NCBI RefSeq assembly: GCF_036588685.1
Contig: NC_086386.1
Coordinates: forward strand, 43,323,878 to 43,387,877
DNA from: Mytilus trossulus
Lineage: Eukaryota > Mollusca > Bivalvia > Mytilida > Mytilidae
Reading direction: 5' to 3'
Length of the DNA stretch: 64,000 bases
Shown here piece after piece: positions 1 to 12,030 of this stretch. Made by a program: the position numbers and the translations under genes. Every line of letters begins with the position of its first letter. Positions within the stretch are counted from its first letter, which is position 1. Under the pieces are notes generated by a model. It was not told the DNA's origin. It saw nothing but the letters and a program-made list of their open reading frames with translations, and did no database searches.

Positions 1-440
1 CAGCCATCAAAAATGAGTAAAACCAATGCCAAATAATCAACTATAAAAGGCTCCAAAATGGAAAAATGTAAAACAATTGCAATAAGAAATCTTATGACCT
101 GATTAATGAACAAAATAATGAACGTGAAGCAAATATATTTAATATGCAGCAACAAACAACATACAGAAACTGGAGAGGTTAAACAAGTTTGTTGGCGCCA
201 ACTGCCATAGTTTGTTCAATTTGTACATAGTGATCATTATAAGCACGTTTGATATAAATGAAAATATTGAGTGTAAACTGAATTTGCCTATAACATGTTT
301 AAATTATAATTTATCTTCTGAAATCCAAGGTCTCGGTCTTATTATCAAAAACTTTGTGACATAATTAGAATTTGTATTCTAATAGCTATAAACTTTTTCC
401 ATATCTGTATTAATTCTTTTAACATTTTATTTAATTTCAG
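1..440 (+). other. Intron of a PGAP2-like gene (partial)
   Basis: Sequence upstream of the first exon in the window. It ends in a pyrimidine-rich acceptor (TTTAATTTCAG) at 440. The first ~60 bases resemble the end of a dispersed mussel-type repeat that recurs near 33.1 and 36.2 kb. No other coding signal was seen. Confidence 0.6.
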
Positions 441-658
441 CCTTTAGTTTTTTCTCAGCTTGTGAGTACTTTATAGCATATTCCAACATGGCATACCATG
501 TCAGCGCTTATTTAGAATTCTCGGACCTGAGTGTAGTTTATGGCCGTCTTCATACAGTTCAAATTCCAAACAATACAAATGGTACTTCTATAGGAAATGG
601 AGAGACTAAGTCGATAAGGCGTTTACGTTCCAGGGAAAAGGGAGAAAAAGTCCATTGA
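441..658 (+). CDS. PGAP2-like protein, terminal coding exon only
   Basis: Last coding exon of a gene whose earlier exons lie outside the window. After the acceptor, the frame (first two bases completing a codon) reads FSFFSACEYFIAYSNMAYHV, then a basic tail, and stops at TGA 656-658. This matches the final membrane segment of PGAP2 (family pattern YxxFxxxEYxxVxxNxAxH) and closely resembles the terminal exons of the complete PGAP2 gene downstream (SLFSACEYLVVFTNIAFHGT at 33688). The entry phase is also the same (phase 1). PGAP2 family proteins (Frag1/DRAM/Sfk1) are multi-pass Golgi/ER proteins involved in GPI-anchor lipid remodelling. The tail is about 24 residues longer than in the downstream copy and is basic (RRLRSREK). 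The open frame and intact acceptor argue against a pseudogene. It could encode a diverged paralogue with another role. Confidence 0.8.
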
Positions 659-3600
659 TGATAGGCCATGGTCTTATGGTTAAAGGATAGATTTCATTTG
701 TATAAATGATAGTACAATGTACACATTTTTCTAATGCTAGAACATATCTTCATTATATGACTTCTCTAATTTCAGTGGTACATATAGTTCAATGTAAATT
801 AAAACTTTTTGTTTGAGCAAAACTGTGATAAAAAGGAATATGTCAGTAAACAATGGTAGTTTTGTTTAATATGAGTAAACTTATAATCAGACAAGAGGAT
901 GAGAGGATAAAGATCTAAAATCCACTATTTTTAGTAAGTTTTAAGATGAGTTGATCACTATAGTGTCTTATTTAGTGTCTACAATATTGAAAATTTTCTA
1001 TTTTTAAAAAGCTTTGTTCAAAGAGTTCCTATATAATGATTTTAAATTTTTGATTTTTGTCCATATTGTATTTTGTATTGTGTTCAATGCCACTGTTAAA
1101 AATTATTTCAAAGATACTTGGAGAGAAACTTAAAGTATTGTACTGTTGATTCTTTTATTATGGGGATTAAGCATATTAGGAGAAACTTGTGTTTTGTTGT
1201 TTTGACATACAAGCCTATAGGAAATTTGTGGTTTGTTAAATCTTCTAAATAATAGTTTACTAATATACACACCAAATCTCAGAATGTTAAAGTATAATTT
1301 ATAAATTCACAGTAGTTTATTTATTTTAGATTACTTCCCTTTAGGAAACTCTTTTGGTATATGCTACCATATAATTATAGATTCTACTAAAGAATGGGTG
1401 AAAAATAATGTTTACTTGTGAAGGTTAAATTTTTATATTTCAAACCAGTCTTTTGTGGTGGAACAGTGAATTTATTGAAAAGTTTATGTTTAAATATGCT
1501 TGAATACTATCTCTTTTGTCAAGAGTTGTGAAGTATAGCTCTGTCTATTTATTTATTTTACAAATCATATCATTTTCTACTGCAAATACAACAGCTATCT
1601 TTTGTTTTCGTTTATACATGTACCGTAGTTATTTTATTGCCTGTTACAATGTTGTAATGGGGCGAATTATGTAAATTCTCATTATATTTTCAACAAGATT
1701 TTCAGAGTTGAAAAGGAGTGCTGTATATTCAGAAATTTTTGCATGCATTTATAATTGTGATTTTTGAAGATTTAATGAAAATGTTAGTCTAATTATTGTT
1801 ATTTAGGAAAAGCTAGGTACAGATATGTGTATTTAATATCAGAATCTGAATTCTTATTATTGGGAAAAAAACTAGCAACAACTTCTGAATTAACAGTATC
1901 TAGACTATTTGAATACAAATGCAGAAGTTTAGTCTGTTGTTATCATTTTTTCATCTTCATTTAAATGGATTTCCATTCATGCTGTACTAAATGTATTATA
2001 CTATATTTTATTATATATATTATTTTTATCAGTTAAATTTTTGATATTATTGTTTCACTTGTATTATATTCATTTAAAATTCATCATGTATTGAATTCTA
2101 TGGGGTAATTTTCTCAAAGTGTATCTTATTTTGTTGTATTGCAACTTGATGCATTGAAGGCTTGTTTGAGAGTACTACTTTATAGAAGCAAACAAAGCGT
2201 TGGAATGCTGAAATAACCTTGTTTTTGAAAACTTTAAGTTCCTGGTTAATTTGTAAATCTTTTTATTTGATTTCATTTAAATATAAATACAGAAAACTAA
2301 GTAGACAGACAAATGATTTTCATATCAAGATTGTTTAAATATACTGTGTAATCTTTACAAAAGTAAGCATTCTTATTTTTAAAGAAATTTATTCTCAATA
2401 AGGGGAGACAATTCTAACACAATATGAAAACTTTTCTAGTTGAGGAAAATAATTCAATGTTAAACAATGCAAATGACATCAAAAAGGTTTTCCTAAATCA
2501 TTGCATATTCCAAGGCAGATGAAATAAAATCTTCTTTCTTCAAATTTTATGTTATTGCTGTACAAGATATACATTTATAGGATCTTAATTTTAATTGTTA
2601 ATGCCCCTTGTTCTACTTTGTTGCTACTGAGAACAGGGACATCTACATGAATGAAGTTTTAGAAGATATCAAATTGATTATATTATTTAAAGATATATAT
2701 AAAACTGATAAAATGTTGAGAAAATTAAGAAATTTACTATTTGCATGGGAAAAACAATAAACATTATAAAATATAAAAGAGATATGTTTCAAATACCCTG
2801 CAATATTAAAATTGTTTGTATTTTTCTCGGTGCTTTTTACATATTTATAAGTTGAAAATAATCGTTGTGTGCATTGCCTAGGGTAACTTTTAATGGCATG
2901 TGACTATCAATAATCCTTAATAGCTGGTGTAATTAATTTTGCAAAGGTAAACATTTCTTAAATGTACTGTAAATTTTAAAGTAATAAGGAAATTTAGTTT
3001 AACATATTCCTTTGAGCAATTTTATGCCATTAACTTTCCATGTGCAATTTAATGCCAATAACTTTTTAAACACTACTGAAGCTACAGTTGAAAGCAATCA
3101 TTGTCTTTGTAGTAAATCCACTCTGTTTAACTCAAACTCCCCCTAAGCCAGGGCTCGACTATATACTGATGCAGCAGTGCACAGCAAATTTAAGTTTGTT
3201 GATCATTAACCCTATTTATCTGATTTTTTCGAAAACCAGAGACTGGATTTTATTAACCTTCTCATTGTCATGGCTGTACAAAGCAATCATTGAGGTTGTA
3301 GTTGATCAACACTATTCATCTCAAACTAAATTTTTTATCTGATTTTTTGGTGTTTTCATTTCAAACCTTTTACTCTGCCATTTTGAGAAAAGCGGTAGAC
3401 AACATGTACAGTTTCTCTATTTTTTGTACTATTTTCACATTTCTTGATTGGTGTGAGAAAAACATTTCTCCTTACTAAAAAAATTCTGTTCTCAGCAAAT
3501 GATTGGTCAAAATTTAATTTTCTTCCTTTCTTTTGAATTTTCTATTGTGACACCATGAAACCATGCCTGATAACGTCACATACAAAGAACACCAATTTCT

Positions 3601-4204
3601 ACAAATCCATAAAATGAAGGATTAATAATGATGATTCTGTTGTGCATTTACTAGTAGGAATTTACAATATTGATGTCAACTGGAGAACCAGAGTATGAAA
3701 TTACCACCATTACTCAACAGTTTTTCTACTAATTAATTTCATGAATTTGGCTCTAACAAACATTAAATGTTTGATTCTTGCTTAAAATATTGTGTTCATA
3801 CAAGTCTAGCTATAACGGGTTAGTTCTCTTCTAGTCATTGTCATTGTGCAATTTAAAGTCTTAAAAATATTAATTTTTGATATTACAGATACAAATTAAT
3901 TAATTATTTAAGAATTCTTCTTATGTATTTTACAGTTTCTTTCCAACTTATGATATTATATTTCAAAGATTTTGTTTAAGGTATTCCAGTAAAGCACAAT
4001 GGACACACCAAAACTTGTGAAGTGCTATTTTATTTGCTGGCATTACCATTTCTTATTTGTTTATTTGTTTATTTAAATTTTCATGTACATGTATCAGTTT
4101 TCCATAATATTGCATTCCATTAGAAGTAACTAGTCTTTGTAAAACGAGATAAGTTTAAGACTAGTAAAAAAAACTTACCAGTTTGAGGGACCATATGCTG
4201 TACA
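659..4204. other. AT-rich 3' UTR / intergenic sequence
   Basis: No coding exon was recognised. The beginning is probably the 3' UTR of the upstream PGAP2-like gene. AATAAA occurs near 2756, but many chance copies are expected at this base composition. Short open stretches such as 3088-3342 have no homology or splice support. Confidence 0.5.
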
Positions 4205-4482
4205 ATTTATAAGATAGTATCCAGAAGTAAATTTTGTAAATAAATAAATCCATTTTTTCCATATTTTACTTTTAAATGGACTTAGTTTTTCTGCGGGGAA
4301 CCATTACATTCACTCTGTGGTTAAAGTTTTTAAAATTTTAATAACTTTCTTAAACTATTCTGGGTTTGTACCAAACTTGGACAGAAGCTTATTTATGATC
4401 ATAAGATTGTATCCAGAAGTAAAGTTTGTAAAAATATTACTCCGTTTTTTCTGTAATTTACTTTTAAATGGACTTAGATTTT
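4205..4482 (+). repeat. Local direct duplication (~85-bp copies)
   Basis: Two similar copies lie about 190 bp apart. Both contain GTATCCAGAAGTAAA, a T-rich run, then CTTTTAAATGGACTTAG. The open stretch at 4317-4547 only spans the second copy. Confidence 0.6.
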
Positions 4483-4609
4483 CTTACAATCATAAAATAG
4501 TAACAAGAGGAATATTTTTATTGATTTTTTTTCCTCATTGTTGTTGAGCCTGGGATTTACAGCAAAAATAGGCGAGACACTGGGTTCCGTGGAACCCTTA
4601 CAAATTTTT

Positions 4610-4682
4610 TACAAATTGTGACTTTGATGGCTAGTTGTTTCATTGGAACTCATACCACATCTTCTTATATCTATGCTATTAT
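4610..4682 (-). repeat. Fragment of dispersed family A (SINE-like)
   Basis: Read on the minus strand, it carries GATGTGGTATGAGTTCCAAT and then a degenerate GACAACT/CATCCAAGTCACAAT-like region. The same short element appears at 30.2, 33.1, 36.1 and 39.6 kb. Too degenerate to set exact ends. Confidence 0.5.
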
Positions 4683-4854
4683 ATGAAAAAGGTGTTTTTC
4701 ACTTTAAATTTGAAACAAGTTAATTTTTGTTTACCAGAATTGGTTATGATTACATATTAGAGGAAATATATTTTTGAAACTCACAATTAGAATGTAGAAG
4801 TATATACTTCATGTTTGTTGTCTAGTCGGATAGTTTAAAAGTCAACATAATGTA

Positions 4855-5103
4855 TTACAGCGGATTCCCTTGAGTGTGTAGCCAAAGGTAATATCTTAGG
4901 TTAGCTTGCTTGTTAGCTGAACCATGAACCCTTCTTTAAGAATAGACTAGTCAAACAGAAAACCAATATATCGGTCTGTTAGAATGTGCTACTTCAAAAG
5001 GAGGGTAGTATACCTGACCTAATAATGACTTCACGGTTCAGCTAACAAGCAAGCTAACCAAAGATATTACCTTTCGCTACACACTCAATGGAATCTGCTG
5101 TAA
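4855..5103. mobile_element. MITE-like element with ~75-bp terminal inverted repeats
   Basis: The left arm begins TTACAGCGGATTCCCTTGAG and includes GTTAGCTTGCTTGTTAGCTG. The right arm is its near-perfect reverse complement and ends at ...GAATCTGCTGTAA. The ~75-bp arms enclose about 100 bp with no ORF, as expected for a non-autonomous DNA transposon. A diverged relative is at 39310-39582. Confidence 0.85.
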
Positions 5104-5584
5104 AGAAAAGGGCATTCTATGTCAATATCAAATGATAGCTTATGAAAATAGTTTTGCAAATGATATTTGAACTTTTAATTATAAAAATGCAAAAAATCAT
5201 GCATAGATGATGTAATTTAGTATATATACATGCATTGGTTCAATTTTTTGCCATGTAGTTATAATTTCATGAACTTTTCGCATATGGCTTTAAAACATAT
5301 ATTTTTATTTATATATACAACAATATATTCAGATTTTAATAGGCAGAAACTATTGTGTCTTTACATGTTTGTTAACAAATTTGGTTACAAGTTTTTATTA
5401 TGTATATGTATTACCAATAAATTTTAAGTACTCTACAATGGTTGTTAGTCTTTTTTCATTTAATTTCAAGGAGGTAAAAGACCAATTTATGCTGATTATT
5501 TCTACATAACATTGCTCTTGTGAAAATGGACTGATGTGATGTTTTAGCCATACTAGTCAATTCAATAATTTTCTATTTGTACTA

Positions 5585-5725
5585 TAACAATCAGAAGATA
5601 TGGTATGGTTGTTGAAGAGACAAATCTCCATCAGAGATCACATGATGTAAAAGTTTGCAACTGTACTGCATTCACAACAATGAGCAAAACCCACACCACA
5701 ATGCATGCCATAAATAAACCCTAAA
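5585..5725 (+). repeat. Degenerate family A repeat copy
   Basis: Contains AGATATGGTATGGTTG, GAGACAAATCTCCATC and CAACAATGAGCAAAACCCAC, in the order of the family A elements at 30.2, 33.1 and 36.1 kb. Confidence 0.55.
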
Positions 5726-6145
5726 AAAAGATGTAAGGGTTTCACGGAACCCAATGTCTTGCATACTTTATATTTATAAGTAAGATACGGAAAAACAGGA
5801 AATAAAATTTCCTTCTAGATACTAGTTTATTCCTCAGTATGTAAATATAAAACATCTACAAATAAGGCTTTCTTTAAAATAAAGCATTTCAAGTAAGATT
5901 AGTTCAAAATAGTCCAGTGGTTCTTGAAAGACTTTTGTATTGCCTGTGACCAAAGTGGCAAAATAAAAGACTTATAAAATACAATCCAGCTTCAGGAGTG
6001 TTAACTATTTGTGTAAAGATTTATATTTCAGAGGGTAGAAGATGCTGCATACTTTAAACATATGCCTTATGTTGAGAAGTATCCTTCTGTATTGTTTCCA
6101 ATGACTTTAAACTCACTTAAGATTGCTTAAAAAAATATATTTATA

Positions 6146-7420
6146 CCCCCGCTTTAAAAAAGGGGGGGTATACTGTTTAACCTCCGTCCGCCAGTCAGTC
6201 CGTCCCACAAAACTTTCGTCACATTTTTCTCAGGAACTACACATCCACCCTTTCTGTAATTTGGTATCAACATTAACATATGTCAGCCATACCGTGTGAT
6301 GCGTTTTCAGATTCATCACTTGACAACTTCCTGTTTACCGAACACTTGTATGATTTTACACATGATAGCCAAATTGAAAATTTTCGTCACACTTTTCTCA
6401 GGAACTACAATACAAGGATTTCTGAAATTTGGTTTCAGGATTTATATAAGTCAGCTTTACCGTGTGATGCGTTTTCAGATTCATCACTACACAACTTCCT
6501 GTTTACCGAACACTTGTATGATTTTACACATGATAGCCAAGTTGAAAATTTTCGTCACATTTTTCTAAGGAACTACAATACAAGGATTTCTGAAATTTGG
6601 TTTCACGATTTATATAAGTCAGCTTTACCGTGTGATGCGTTTTCAGATTCATCACTAGACAACTTCCTGTTTACCGAACACTTGTATGATTTTACACATG
6701 ATAGCCAAGTTGAAAATTTTCGTCACATTTTTCTCAGGAACTACAATACAAGGATTTCTGAAATTTGGTTTTACGATTTATATAAGTCAGCTTTACCGTG
6801 TGATGCGTTTTCAGATTCATCACTCGACAACTTCCTGCTTACCGAACACTTGTATGATTTTACACATGATAGCCAAGTTGAAAATTTTCGTCACATTTTT
6901 CTCAGGATCTACAATACAAGGATTTCTGAAATTTGGTTTCACGATTTATATAAGTCAGCTTTACCGTGTGATGCGTTTTCAGATTCATCACTAGACAACT
7001 TCCTGTTTACCGAACACTTGTATGATTTTACACATGATAGCCAAGTTGAAAATTTTCGTCACATTTTTCTCAGGAACTACAATACAAGGATTTCTGAAAT
7101 TTGGTTTCACGATTTATATAAGTCAGCTTTACCTTGTGATGCGTTTTCAGATTCATCACTCGACAACTTCCTGTTTACCGAACACTTGTATGATTTTACA
7201 CATGATAGCCAAGTTGAAAATTTTCGTCACATTTTTCTCAGGAACAACAATACAAGGATTTCTGAAATTTGGTTTCACGATTTATATAAGTCAGCTTTAC
7301 CGTGTGATGCGTTTTCAGATTCATCACTCGACAACTTCCTGTTTACTGAACACTTGCATATTTTTACACTATTAATATTATCCACTTGCGGTGGGGGTAT
7401 CATCAGTGAGCAGTAGCTCG
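6146..7420 (+). mobile_element. Element with TATACCCCC termini and internal 168-bp tandem array
   Basis: A left edge (ATACCCCCGC) and a right edge (GCGGTGGGGGTAT) form an imperfect inverted repeat. Between them lie about 6.5 tandem copies of a 168-bp unit (~6285-7375), each carrying TTTACCGTGTGATGCG, CAACTTCCTGTTTACCGAAC and GATAGCCAAGTTGAAAAT. Units differ by only a few substitutions. Because 168 is a multiple of three, an open frame of 378 codons (6280-7416) runs through the array, translating as a 56-residue repeat; a second frame is also largely open. I treat this as repeat DNA, not a gene. The structure recalls bivalve non-autonomous elements with internal tandem cores (pearl/Helentron-like); that class is a guess. 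Confidence 0.75.
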
Positions 7421-8212
7421 CAGTTTCACTTGTTTTTTAATGAAAAACAAATTTCTTGCTTATTATGAAAAATAGGATAACATTTTTAGTAAATCAGTTC
7501 CTTGCAATGTCTACAGAACATGACATCAGGTTGGGTTCACTTACCTCAACCTCAGTTCACAGATAAGTTATCAGGATTTGAGTTATTTGTTTTAGTTTGT
7601 TTCTTCGATACTATAAGTAGTAGGTCAACTATATGGGTTGTATGTAATGATTGCAAGATGTATATGTCAGTCTGGCAGGTTTCATCAGACTGACCTCATT
7701 GTAATGGTTCATTGGACAGTTTGGATTTTCAGTGAAAGGTCAACTATTTCTATTGAAGTAGATTGTAGAGAATCTATTTGTAGTTGACCTTGACCTCACA
7801 TTCTACAAAAGAAATGGCTGTACCAAGTCAGGAATATGACAGTTGTGTTTCATTTGTTTGATGTGTTTGAGCTTTTGGTTACAGACTTTCCAGTGTTCTC
7901 CCCAGAGCCTTTTAGCATCATGGTAATGTGATGCTATAACCTTAAATGTGATGCTATCTGAAGTGGGTTTCTTATAGATTTTGTTATGGATGTGATGCTT
8001 TATTTTTTAGAAACAAGATGGTGTTTCATTTTCCCCTTTTTACCAGGATTCTTAATAAAATATCTGGGGAGAACACTGCTTTCCGTTTTGAATTGTCCTA
8101 GGAGTTCAATATTTGTTATTTTACTTTTTTTCATGGTTTATTTGTCATTTTTTTTCTTTTTCTTGGTTAAGTCTGTTTCTTAGATACTATAAGCACAAAT
8201 CAACTATATTTA

Positions 8213-8468
8213 CGGTATCAAATAATTGTTAGGTGTGCATGGTGTGTATCAAATAATTGTTAGGTGTGCATGATGTGTATAAAAATAATTGTTAGGTGTG
8301 CATGGTGTGTATCAAGTAATTGTTAGGTCTGCATGGTGTGTATCAAATAATTGTTAGGTGTGCATGGTGTGTATCAAATAATTGTTAGGTGTGCATGGTG
8401 TGTATCAAATAATTGTTAGGTCTGCATGGTGTGTATCAAATAATTGTTAGGTCTGCATGGTGTGTATC
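8213..8468 (+). repeat. 31-bp minisatellite, about 8 copies
   Basis: Unit of 31 bp made of TATCAAATAATTGTTAGG and TGTGCATGGTGTG, repeated head to tail with a few substitutions (GTGTGC or GTCTGC variants). No coding meaning. Confidence 0.9.
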
Positions 8469-8529
8469 ATCTGTCATTGACCTTGTTTTCCTTGATAATC
8501 AGTCCATATGATTTGGTTATACTGATGCC

Positions 8530-8930
8530 ATCAAAATTGGAGAGGCAAACTAAAGTTATAGAACGGAAACATAAATTAAGCAATTTTTAGGTTTATTAAG
8601 GGGCATAACTCAAGAATGGTAAAAAAGACACCACCTAATTTGAAACTTGATCCGTATTATTAAGTTAAGGCATACTTAAGTTAGAGAATGGAAATGAAAA
8701 ATTCAGCAGTTTTTTCCATTTGTAAAGGAGCATAACTCTAGAACTGTTATAGTGATGACACAAAAATTCAAATTTAATCTGTGTTTTGTGGTAATAAGCA
8801 TTGTGTATAAGTTTCATAACATTTGAATGAGACAAACTAAAGTACAAGAACAGAAACCAACTTTTGGAGGTACAAACATTCAGACAGACAAGGGTAAAAC
8901 TTAATGCCCTCTCCACTATGACAGGGGCAA
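8530..8930 (-). repeat. Dispersed repeat family C, inverted relative to 24.4 kb
   Basis: On the minus strand it reads CATTAAGTTTTACCCTTGTC, then CCAAAAGTTGGTTTC, ATGAAACTTATACACAATGC and TCTAGAGTTATGC. The same blocks in the same order occur on the plus strand at 24426-24880. It covers the open stretch 8665-8916, which is not a gene. Confidence 0.7.
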
Positions 8931-9496
8931 AACAAAATTTGTCTGAACTTAAGAAAATGCCTATATATGTGTAAAGATAGGCATAACAATTTAGGGTAAG
9001 CAGAAAGGCTGGAAACTGAACTCTTTTAGATTTAGGGACAACATCAAAAGATAGATGTAGGATAAAAAACTTAAATCAAATAGTTTGGAGGTGGGGGTTA
9101 GAGTGGTCAACATTGCTGTTAGTTTTGTTAATCCAAAAACGATTTTACATATATCCATATAGGTAAATCAATTTTTCCCAAATTAAGTTAAGAGGGGGTC
9201 GTGAAAAAACTATGTGAATTAAGTTTTTTATCCTTCATTGAACTTTTGATGTCGTCCCTTATGCCCTATCTCATCTTCAATGACTTCTCAATAATAAATT
9301 AAAATACTATCATTAGTATCTTACAGTTTTAATATCTCCTTTATTAATAACAAACACAACATGACAGATGTCATGATTTTAACAAGTGACATTTTGTACA
9401 TAAAAAGTAACAAACAGTGGTTTAAGTGTCACATTCACTTGCAAAATGACATTTTCAACATCAAGAAAATCACATCCTGGTAGCCTGTATGATTTA
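8931..9496. other. Non-coding, nothing recognised
   Basis: AT-rich sequence without convincing ORF, splice structure or repeat boundary. Confidence 0.5.
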
Positions 9497-9776
9497 GGGT
9501 GGTACCTAACACCTTGACTAAAATTAATGTGGCTAAAATAGATTTTCATTAAATTTTGACAAAGTATTTACTGTGACCCTTTGACAAAAAAACAAAAATT
9601 TGACAAAAACTTGAACTGCAAACTTTATCGAAAAAAAATATTTGATGTTTAGCAGTTTGACAAACACTCACTTGATCATTGAGAATATCAATATATTTCA
9701 TTAACAATAAAATGTGAATAAAGAGTTCAGTTGATTTTTTACAGTGTTATCTCCCTTTAGCGTTGTGTACCACCTT
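9497..9776. mobile_element. MITE, GGTGGTACC family, copy 1
   Basis: About 280 bp bounded by GGTGGTACCTAACACC and its degraded complement GTGTACCACC. It shares TTTGACAAACACT, GATCATTGAGAA and AGTTATCTCCCT with the other family members. No ORF. Confidence 0.85.
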
Positions 9777-10489
9777 TATATGTTCAAATCCTTCAAATTC
9801 CATTAATGATGTTAATGTTCTACCATTCTACAGATATTAAAGCACATTTCCCAGTGAATACTATTAGGTTAAAGATTATAACATTCACAAAATAAATTTA
9901 GGGTGGGAAAGTACACAAAATCTAGGGCTACTGTTAACAAAACTATACAAAAAATAAAAACCCACCATTAGACAACCTCCTTTCTAAGCAGTAACAACTA
10001 TTGCATTCAGTATGAAAATGATCACATATAAAAATAAAAAGATGTGATATGATTACAAATGAGAAAACTATTCACTACAGACCAAATGATGTAGTCTGTT
10101 CAGTTCCACATGCACCTAAAATTGAACGCAGTGTGCAAAATAGTAACATTTGTAAAATAATTTTACCCAAAAAATTAAAGAAGTGTAGAAAGAATAAGGG
10201 TCAATTATTCCTGTTTTTTTTTTTAATCTAAGATCTAAGCAATTTTAACATCAATAGCAAACAATTTTAATATCATCTCTTTTGAAACTAAATATAGAAT
10301 TGTCTTGATCAAGAAATACTGTAAATTTAGAGCATAACATGCTTTTGTTTTTTGGATGAATCAAATGATTAATATCTCTCAATATCTTGTTGGGAAAATA
10401 AGTGACCTGTAGATGTACAGTAGCAAATATTTCAAAAGTTTATATATCTTTACAGGATAGTAATAATAAAAACTTCATTTTAAGGTGGT

Positions 10490-10760
10490 ACCCAACACTT
10501 TCACTAAAATTAATTTGGCTTGTTTTATTTTTATAAAATTTTAACAAAGTATTCACTTTGACCCTAAAACAAGTATATAAAATTTTCTAAAATTTTGAAC
10601 CAACTGTTTTGTCAGAAAAATTACACTGGTTATATAGCAGTTTAACAAACAACAATTTTGATCATTGAGAAGCTTAATATTCCCTTTACAACACAATGTA
10701 ATTAAAATGATTAGCTGATTTTACAGAGTTATCTCCCTGTAGTGTTAGGTACCACCTTAA
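10490..10760. mobile_element. MITE, GGTGGTACC family, copy 2
   Basis: Left end TTAAGGTGGTACCCAACACT, right end AGTGTTAGGTACCACCTTAA. The ~20-bp terminal inverted repeats are nearly perfect and TTAA is present at both ends. TTAA could be part of the inverted repeat or a piggyBac-like target duplication. Confidence 0.92.
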
Positions 10761-10969
10761 TTGTGTTTTAAAGTAAATATCTGTATCTGTTATATCGATC
10801 GATTGGGTATTTGCTTTACATTGTTTCAGCACAGAAAGGCTATGTCACATCAATCTCATTAGATATTTGTTACTAAAATATAGATATTCAGAAATACATA
10901 AAATATAATGTGCAAGTCTTGTCCCAAGAAACAAGGTACAAACTATTCATGTATCTGGACCATGTTTCC

Positions 10970-11254
10970 TTAAGGTGGTACCCAACACTTGCACTTACAT
11001 GAATTTGGCTCGTTTAATTTTCATAAAATTTTGTCAAAGTGTAAATTTACTTTGACCCTTTGACAAAAATATAAAACTTCTAAAAAATTTGAACCAACCA
11101 GTTTATCAGAAAAATCACACTGGTTATATAGCAGTTTGACAAACACTGCATTTGATCATTGAGAAGCTTGATATTCCCTTAACAACACAACGTAATTAAA
11201 ACGATTAGCTGATTTTACAGAGTTATCTCCCTGTAGTGTTAGGTACCACCTTTA
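10970..11254. mobile_element. MITE, GGTGGTACC family, copy 3
   Basis: Begins TTAAGGTGGTACCCAACACT and ends AGTGTTAGGTACCACCTTTA, with the family's internal blocks. The right TTAA is mutated. It lies only ~210 bp from copy 2 and is very similar to it. Confidence 0.9.
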
Positions 11255-11576
11255 TAAAGAATATAAGGTATTCAAATGAAAATATGCAGTTGTAAATGTA
11301 CACATAAATGTAAAAGATGCAAACAAACAATTAATGCAGCAAAGTTGCCATTTTTAAGTAATCACATTTAGGCAGTTATCTTAAAATCAATATTCTATTC
11401 ACTCATTATGACTTACAACAAAAACCCAATTTAAAAAGTTTAAACAATTACTAACAAATGATGCAACAGTTTCACAACTTTTAACCATTTGTTTCTGTTT
11501 TAGCTTAATCAGAATATGCCTCCTGGAACTTATATTTTATATTCTGATATCCTTCTTTGTGAGCGTCCTTTTAGTT

Positions 11577-12030
11577 TAATAATCTTATGTTTTGTCTGCT
11601 GAACAACAATTTCATTCAAAATGTGTAAAATCAATTTTTGAATTAATGGTATGCAAACAAACATTTGACAGAGGAATGCTTAAGGTGGTACCCATCACTT
11701 TCACTAAAATTAATTTGGCGCGTTTAATTTTCATAAAATTTTGACAAAAATATAAAAAATCAAAAATTTTGAACCAACCACGTTGTCAGAAATATTACAC
11801 TGGTTATATAGCAATTTGACAAACACTGTTTTTGATCATTGAGAAACTTAATATTCCCTTAAGAACGCAACGTAATTAAAACTTTTAGCTGATATTACAG
11901 AGTTATCTCCCTGTAGTGTAAGGTACCACCTTAATAATCTTACGTTTTGTCTGCTGAACAAAAATAACATTCAAAATGTGTAAAATCAATTTTTGCATGC
12001 TAACAAACATTTGACAGAGGAATGCTTAAT
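11577..12030 (+). repeat. ~110-bp direct duplication flanking a MITE
   Basis: The block beginning TAATAATCTTATGTTTTGTC and ending GACAGAGGAATGCTTAA occurs at about 11577-11692 and again at about 11931-12030. MITE copy 4 sits exactly between the two copies, suggesting duplication coupled to insertion, or insertion at a duplication junction. Confidence 0.75.
11690..11934. mobile_element. MITE, GGTGGTACC family, copy 4
   Basis: TTAAGGTGGTACCCATCACT at the left and AAGGTACCACCTTAA at the right. It is slightly shorter than copies 2 and 3 because an internal ~30-bp segment is missing after TTTTGACAAA. Confidence 0.9.

Noticed and set aside
6280-7416. 378-codon open frame as a protein gene
   Set aside because: It is the translation of a 168-bp tandem repeat inside a dispersed element, another frame is also open, and there is no recognisable domain. 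Kept as a repeat, with a test proposed.
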